Of a DNA stretch of 27,393 nucleotides, positions 22,447 to 27,393 are shown piece after piece. A program made the position numbers and the translations under genes. Source of the stretch: Geosiphon pyriformis. Lineage: Eukaryota; Glomeromycota; Glomeromycetes; Archaeosporales; Geosiphonaceae. The notes beneath the pieces were generated by a model. That model did not search any database. It was not told the DNA's origin and was given only the letters and a program-made list of their open reading frames with translations. The stretch is from assembly GCA_016748015.1 (NCBI GenBank), contig JAAOMT010000224.1, positions 33,899-61,291 on the forward strand, given 5' to 3'. The first letter of the stretch is position 1. Each line of letters begins with the position of its first letter.

Positions 22447-23339
22447 TTAATTTCTCCAAATTCGGATACTGCAGCGACAATCATATCCTTTAGCATGTCC
22501 ATGGAAATTTTTTTTGACACCACAGCCCGATTTGAATGCATTCCTTGTTTTTTGAGATCGGTGTTTACGACGATTCCTTTTTCTCTGGCCAATAATACAG
22601 CCACTTCTATGCTTTTTTCTGAAGTAAATGTCAATCAGATGATCCCTTCAAACTTTGAGAAGATAGTGGCCCTCCCAAAACCATTGACCAAAGAAAAAAT
22701 TTTCCTGATTACTTGAGTTTTTGCCATTGCCGATTTGCCTTCCACTGCCAAAAAATTAATATCCAAAGCAAATGATTTCTTAACTGATACTTCCACAGAA
22801 ATTTTGACAATCTTTGGGTCCACCTATTTTCTATCCAGAGAGATAGGTACACGAGAAGGGAGAACAACTTCAACATCATTTATTGTAAAGTTGGGAGATT
22901 TAAGTGGGGATCCAAATACAGCACCAGTGTCGACATGCTTTGCTTTAGGAGTATTAGCAGCTGAACTGAGAGGAGACCCACCATAGAAACCAGACATACT
23001 GGCATCATCATTATTACTGGAAAGACTGTCCACATCAGAAAGCACATTGCCACCAGAACCAGACTTGTTCAAAGAGATATCTTTTTCATCACCCGAGTGT
23101 TTGACATTCCCAATCACAACTTTTTTCTTTTGCGAAAATGAACCACCAGCAGGACCATGGAGAGCACCTCTAGGAGCCTTCTTTTTAGACATACTGCCAC
23201 CAGTGGCAGTCTCCAAATCCACAACAAAGGGGTTATTAGTTAAAAAAATGATGAAATGAACTAACAAAAGAAATTAAAAACTTTTTTTTCAAAAAATGCA
23301 CTTTTTAAGGATTTTTGGAGGTAAGAGAGAAAAAAGTTT
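22447..23339 (-). mobile_element. LINE copy 3, 5' portion only
   Basis: Minus-strand copy of the same family: 5' UTR 23339-23193 and the first 248 codons of ORF1. It keeps more CpG-containing words (GATCGG, ACGACG, GTCGAC) than copies 1 and 2, so it looks the youngest. Its inner end stops within the RRM-like block at the junction with copy 2. Its 5' end directly abuts the inverted LTR fragment at 23345. Confidence 0.8.
22449..23192 (-). pseudogene. LINE copy 3 ORF1, N-terminal part, two internal stops
   Basis: The first ATG in frame is 23192-23190 (MSKKKAPRGALHGPAGGSFS). The upstream Met used in copy 1 is GTG here, so the leader VVDLETATGGS is probably untranslated or starts elsewhere. Visible blocks are KKKVVIGNVKHSGDE, SDVDSLSSNNDD, KKSFALDINFLAVEGK and the start of the RRM-like domain, KKISMDMLKDMIVAAVSEFG. 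Stops are TAG at 22824-22826 (copy 1 has TGG at this site, so G-to-A) and TGA at 22635-22637. There is no frameshift. The protein is cut off at EFGEIK by the junction. Confidence 0.8.
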
Positions 23340-23344
23340 TTTAT

Positions 23345-23741
23345 CTTATATTATAACTTAGGATAGTGCAAAATAATATATTATAATGTAGAACAACACA
23401 AAATAATATGTAATAACACCAGATAATGTGTTATAATATAAGATAACTAGTAATAACATAGAAGAATAAAGCAATAACAGAAATAATAAAGCAATAGTTA
23501 ACAATAACAAAACAATTAGAAGCAATTCTATAAAACCAAAAGAATGTATAAAAGCAAGTAGTTGTAAAAGATAAAAACAGACAGATAAATAGATACAAAC
23601 TACTAGACAAGAATTAAATATTTATACCCCTTTATTATTTATATTCTATATTCCTCTTCTAAAATAAATTAATTATTAAGAAATCAGAATCACAAATTTA
23701 TATTCTCAAACTTTGTAGAATTTACATGGATTAACTATTGT
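23345..23741 (+). repeat. LTR fragment, inverted relative to the Gag element
   Basis: This stretch is the reverse complement of 26581-26998, with about 85-90% identity judged by eye. Shared words include AACACCAGATAATGTGTTAT, AAACCAAAAGAATGTATAAA, AGACAAGAATTAAATATT and AAGAAATCAGAATCAC. It corresponds to the first ~400 bp of the LTR at 26042-27026 but points the other way. Its outer end is cut by LINE copy 3, and its inner end is joined to the protease coding sequence. Confidence 0.85.
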
Positions 23742-26033
23742 TTTATTATTATACTGCCTGCTAATCTACTATCATAAATTAATTTAATGTTTATGTTTCT
23801 AACTCTAATATTAGTGTACAGAGTCGTGATTAGTTTGTTTTAATTTATGGCAGCTTTACTGAAAAAGCTATTTGTGTTCAGATCATCAATGTTGAAGGGA
23901 AAGATAGCAGCAAGAGTGGTATCTTCAGTGATAGTGGTGGGTGGAATAGTATGGTTGGTTGGATTTCACCTCGAAAAGTTGGGAGTCTTTCCCTTTTAAA
24001 GATGTAAAGCTATAAAAATTCTGGTTTTCAATGAGACCAAGATATGAGACTTGGTTAGAATATCTGGTTGGTGCTAGTCAAAATAAGACATTACTACAAT
24101 TTAAGGATCACAATAGTACACTGTTAGTTGGCATCTGATTGTTGTTGAAGTTCCTTTATCCTTGGTTGTAATCAATTGTATAATGTCTAGGTTGGTTATT
24201 AATGGGATTTTGGTACTAAGGTACTGCTTAAGCCATTGGCTGTAATGACTAATAATAGTTCTAAGGTGGTTGCTGGGTATACTGAATTTGTTGTGAGTAT
24301 TAAAGTGGTTGATATTAAGGCATGGGGTATTGAAATACTATGTTTTGAGAGTATCTTAATTGCTGATATTGATTTCCTTGATTTTGGTCCATTACTTTTT
24401 TACAGCAGTTCCAGACAATGTGTCCAGGTTTCTGGCAATAGTAACAATTGTGGGAATCGGATTTTCAAGATTGTTGTTGTTGCTGACAATTCTGTTGTTA
24501 TTGATATCTGTTGTTATTACTATCTCTTTGTTGTGGTGACTGGTAGAGTCCTATGGTCCTGGCTAAAAATTCCTCAATTTTCTGAGTTAATTTCTCACTT
24601 AATTGAGTTATTTTTGTGTTAATATTGGATGTTCCATTAATAGCCAGATTAATGGCTTAAGTATAGTCAATCTTTTGTTCTGCTGACTCAAAATTACAAG
24701 CAAAAGTAACTGTCTCTTGTAGATTTATTGGATGGCAGAGTTTTATAGATTAAAGAAAACTGCTCTTTAATTCTTTGATAAATTGATTAAAAATTTGCAC
24801 CACAGTATAGTAGTCCTTTTCAATAGTCTGAATTTGATGAAGAATTTGGTTGAATTGTTCAAAATAAGTGGTTACTACTTTGTGATCTTTTTGTTTTATG
24901 ATACTGAACTGATTTTGTAATCTGATAAGAGTGTTGGGATCACAAAAGTATTACAAAAAAGACAAGTTTAAAGGCAGTGAAGTTAGTTGGTTTTTCTGTA
25001 AGACTTTGATATCATGAGTCTGTAGTTCCAGTCAGAAAGAATGGCAACACTTGAATGGCCCTATTATTATTTCAATTGTTAACAGTAATAGCTTTCTTGG
25101 CTTCTGCAATCCATGTATATGTGTTGTTTTCTTCACCAGAAAATTTCTCTAATTTGGCAATATTTCAGTAAGCCATGATCTGGTGAGTAGATGGAGTCTT
25201 ACTGATTGATGCTGAGGAGTTTAATGTTTGCATACTAGGGTGTTTTTCTGGTGCTAATTCTGGTTGTTTCCCTTTGTTAATTTTCCCAATAGGCTGGAGG
25301 ATAGCTGTTTTTTCAGAAGGGGTAGTTGATAATTCAGTTAAGAGTTGAATTGGTGGTGTTTTCTATGTCAATATATTTCCATCTGTTTTATTAATTGTTG
25401 GAGTGAAATTTCCAAACAACAATTCATATTTTCCTAATGATTTGGTCTAACTGTGTTGACTCCAGAGGTGTAAATTTTCAGAAGTTTGTGGTGTTTCTAA
25501 CTAAATTTCCAGAGGTGAATTGAATACAATTTTACTTTGAGGTGTTTGATAGTATGATGGAGTTGTTGAAAAAAGAAATCTTGGTTTTTTGTTAACCATG
25601 GACTTGATTTGGGCAGTTGTGGGGTTGTTGGATTCATTTTTATATTTTTCAGGGTCGGATTTTACTAGTTGTTGTATTTGAGGAAATTGTTTTACCACAT
25701 AATATTTAATATCTGTATCAATTATGCACAAAGTTTTAGCAATTGCTCAAGTAGTCATGGCTGTTGAGTACTCTAATAAGCTTTGATGGATTTGTTTTTC
25801 AAGTCTTTCTGTGTCAGTTGCACAGCCTAATAAGCAGTCAATTTTTGCATTGATATAGTTACAAAAATCACTTTCTGCATAAGTGGTTTCTATTGGTATT
25901 CCTAAGTCTTTTCAAAAGTATTGAAATAATGCTCTTCTGTATGGAGAGTGGTTCTTTCCTACTGTTCCAATAGTTGCTACTTTTGTAAATTTCTGGGGTG
26001 CTTTGTTTCTATAGATTTGTAACCTCACAGAGA
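23741..26033 (-). pseudogene. Gag-protease of an LTR retroelement (Ty3/gypsy-type), truncated in the protease
   Basis: Minus-strand relic. An N-terminal part (KAPQKFTKVATIGTVGKN, LLEYSTAMTT, FPQIQQLVKSDPEKYK) precedes a retrotransposon Gag domain: NIAKLEKFSGEENNTYTWIA, AIQVLPFFLTGTTDS, then LIRLQNQFSIIKQKDHKV and FNQFIKELKSS. A zinc knuckle CYYCQKPGHIVWNC follows at 24405-24446, then a Gln-rich linker, TIPPTTITEDTTLAAIFPF and a retropepsin start IKLIYDSRLAGSIIIKQ. The active-site DSG reads DSR (23773-23765, GGA to AGA). Frames change at least twice: at the six-A run 24955-24960, where one extra base is inferred, and near 24000. Many Gln and Trp codons are stops. Coding stops at 23741, where the inverted LTR piece begins, so protease, RT and integrase are missing. 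The start codon is unclear. Confidence 0.8.
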
Positions 26034-26039
26034 GCACCA
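26023..26039 (-). other. Candidate primer-binding site
   Basis: The minus strand reads TGGTGCTCTCTGTGAGG starting 2 nt after the ACA that ends the presumed LTR (26042). Beginning with TGG (complement of a tRNA CCA end) right after an LTR is the standard layout. The primer tRNA was not identified. Confidence 0.5.
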
Positions 26040-26041
26040 AA

Positions 26042-27026
26042 TGTTATAGGTAAACTTGGTAGGATAGAGAGATGGTAACGTTTTGTACTCTCAATTATTG
26101 ATAAGATGTGTTTTGTATAATTCTGCTGGCTTAGTCTTGATTATCAGTCTCTGAAGGTCTTATTTTACTGGTTGTGAATTTACCTGTTGAGTTCTTTGGT
26201 TATAAGGCACAGAGTTTTGGTTCTCATTAATTGCAACTTCTTATAAAAATAAGCTTTCTTTTCCGAGCTAATGAGCACAGTCATTAGGGTCTGGTGTTGT
26301 CTTTTTGCCCTTCTGATAAGCTATCAAGATAATGTTAATATCCAAAAACCTAGGAGGAGCTTTTCTCTTTTACCAGACTATTACAAAGTCTATTCCCAGA
26401 CAGTCAATTTTACTATGTTGCCACTCCACAAAAAAATAAAAAAAATAAAAAAAGAAAAAAAAAAGAAAGAAAGAAAAGAATTAGTATCATCAATCACCAT
26501 AATCAAGAGGAATTGGTCCAAATTGTTAATAGTTCGAAGTGATTATGCTAAGAGCATCTGTCCTAGAACAAAAGTACAAAACAATGGTTAATTCACGTAA
26601 ATTTTACAAAGTTTGAGAACATGAATTCGTGATTCTGATTTCTTAATAATTGATTTATTTCAGAAAAGAAATATAAAATATAAATAATAAAGAGATATGA
26701 ATATTTAATTCTTGTCTAGTGATTTGTATTTATCTGTCTATCTGTTTCTACTTTCTATAACTATTCACTTTTATACATTCTTTTGGTTTTATAGGATTGC
26801 TTTTGATTATTTCATTATTACTAACTATTGCTTTGTTATTTCTGTTATTGCTTCGTTTTTCTGCATTATTACTAGTTATCCTATATTATAACACATTATC
26901 TGGTGTTATTACATGTTATTCTGTGTTATCCTACGTTATAATACATTATCTTGTACTATCCTAAGTTATAATGTATTATCCAACATTATTGCACACTATT
27001 CTGTATTATATTATGTTCTGATCACA
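26042..27026 (-). repeat. Long terminal repeat of the Gag-protease element
   Basis: The minus strand starts TGTGATCAGAAC (27026) and ends CCTATAACA (26042), with TG...CA ends and about 985 bp. The first ~400 bp recur inverted at 23345-23741. The outer part (26860-27000) is a degenerate tandem of GATAATGTNTTATAAC- and GGATAACA-like words. A purine tract (26433-26477) lies inside. The outer boundary is inferred from the TG and from the end of homology near 26998. The opposite-side LTR of this element in direct orientation is absent from the window. Confidence 0.6.
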
Positions 27027-27393
27027 TTTTTTTATAACTTTAGATTGGTTTTTTTACTCAGGTAACAACATTAATAAAAAAAAATCTTTATTAAAATCAG
27101 ATTTATAGCTATTGATTAAATTAAAAATTATTATTTAATATATTTAATATAGTAAAAACAAAACTGTTTTACTAAATTTTTAAGTACTTAAATGTATTTA
27201 TTTTTAATTTATAAATAAAAAATTATTAGTATCTATTTATATAAAAAATTAAATTAATATTATATATTATATTATAAGTTTTGTTCATTTTTTTATGTTT
27301 TATTTCTAAATAAAATTTACATGATTTTTTATATAATTTTTTTTTAAACAGATTGGTTTTTTTGTTTTTTTAAGATAAAATATATTTTGTTTT
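27027..27393. other. AT-rich flank without a recognisable feature
   Basis: Only poly-T tracts and A/T-rich sequence are seen; no frame or motif could be supported. Confidence 0.6.

Noticed and set aside
24236-24622. 128-codon plus-strand frame
   Set aside because: It is antisense to the zinc knuckle and Gln-rich part of gag; the minus strand explains the conservation.
26271-26591. 106-codon plus-strand frame with a Lys-rich stretch
   Set aside because: It lies inside the LTR and the Lys run comes from the purine tract at 26433-26477.
23345-27000. A DNA transposon with 400-bp terminal inverted repeats
   Set aside because: The right arm belongs to an LTR followed by a primer-binding-like site and gag, and the left arm cuts through the protease; inverted LTR pieces explain it better.
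1-27393. CRISPR arrays, rRNA, tRNA genes or bacterial-type operons
   Set aside because: No regularly spaced identical repeats with unique spacers, no rRNA-like stretch, and no cloverleaf with conserved T-arm was recognised by eye.

Overview
The window is very AT-rich eukaryotic DNA made almost entirely of decayed transposable elements. No gene in it looks intact. The repeats (non-LTR retrotransposons with a CCHC ORF1 and an EN-RT-RNase H ORF2, a Gag-protease LTR element, a mariner-like DDE transposase and small GT-AG introns of 61-71 nt) point to a fungal nuclear genome. The ORF1/ORF2 and Gag sequences resemble, from memory, families that are abundant in arbuscular mycorrhizal fungi (Glomeromycotina, such as Gigaspora and Rhizophagus relatives). 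That assignment is inference; no search was run.

Layout, left to right. 1-1700: AT-rich DNA with a (TAA)n microsatellite and a small palindromic repeat. 1700-2690: a 36-bp-period minisatellite. 2685-9925: a candidate 7.2-kb insertion bounded by weak inverted repeats. It holds a broken bromodomain gene with three introns on the minus strand (4022-4725), a broken DDE transposase on the plus strand (4848-6991) and a 111-bp tandem duplication. 9926-10447: the same minisatellite resumes in the same orientation. 10448-17210: a near full-length LINE-like element on the minus strand (copy 1). 17222-17310: more minisatellite in the same orientation, so the array appears to have been split twice by insertions.

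17980-22446 is an older copy of the same LINE on the plus strand (copy 2), complete at its 5' end but cut off within the reverse transcriptase. It is joined tail-to-tail to copy 3 (minus strand, 22447-23339), which has only the 5' UTR and the first part of ORF1. From 23345 to 27026 there is a truncated Gag-protease retroelement on the minus strand with its own LTR and primer-binding-like site on the right. Its protease is interrupted on the left by about 400 bp of the same LTR in the opposite orientation.

The elements share one history of decay. In copy 1 both reading frames stay open in a single frame over more than 6 kb, broken by 13 nonsense codons with no evident frameshift. Several stops and lost catalytic residues fit C-to-T / G-to-A change, as expected from cytosine deamination or a RIP-like process. 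Copy 1 also keeps a TAATG stop-start overlap between ORF1 and ORF2. I found no CRISPR array, rRNA, tRNA or convincing new defence or metabolic system. The most interesting items are the LINE translation junction, the rearranged LTR palindrome, the split minisatellite and the bromodomain relic beside a transposase.
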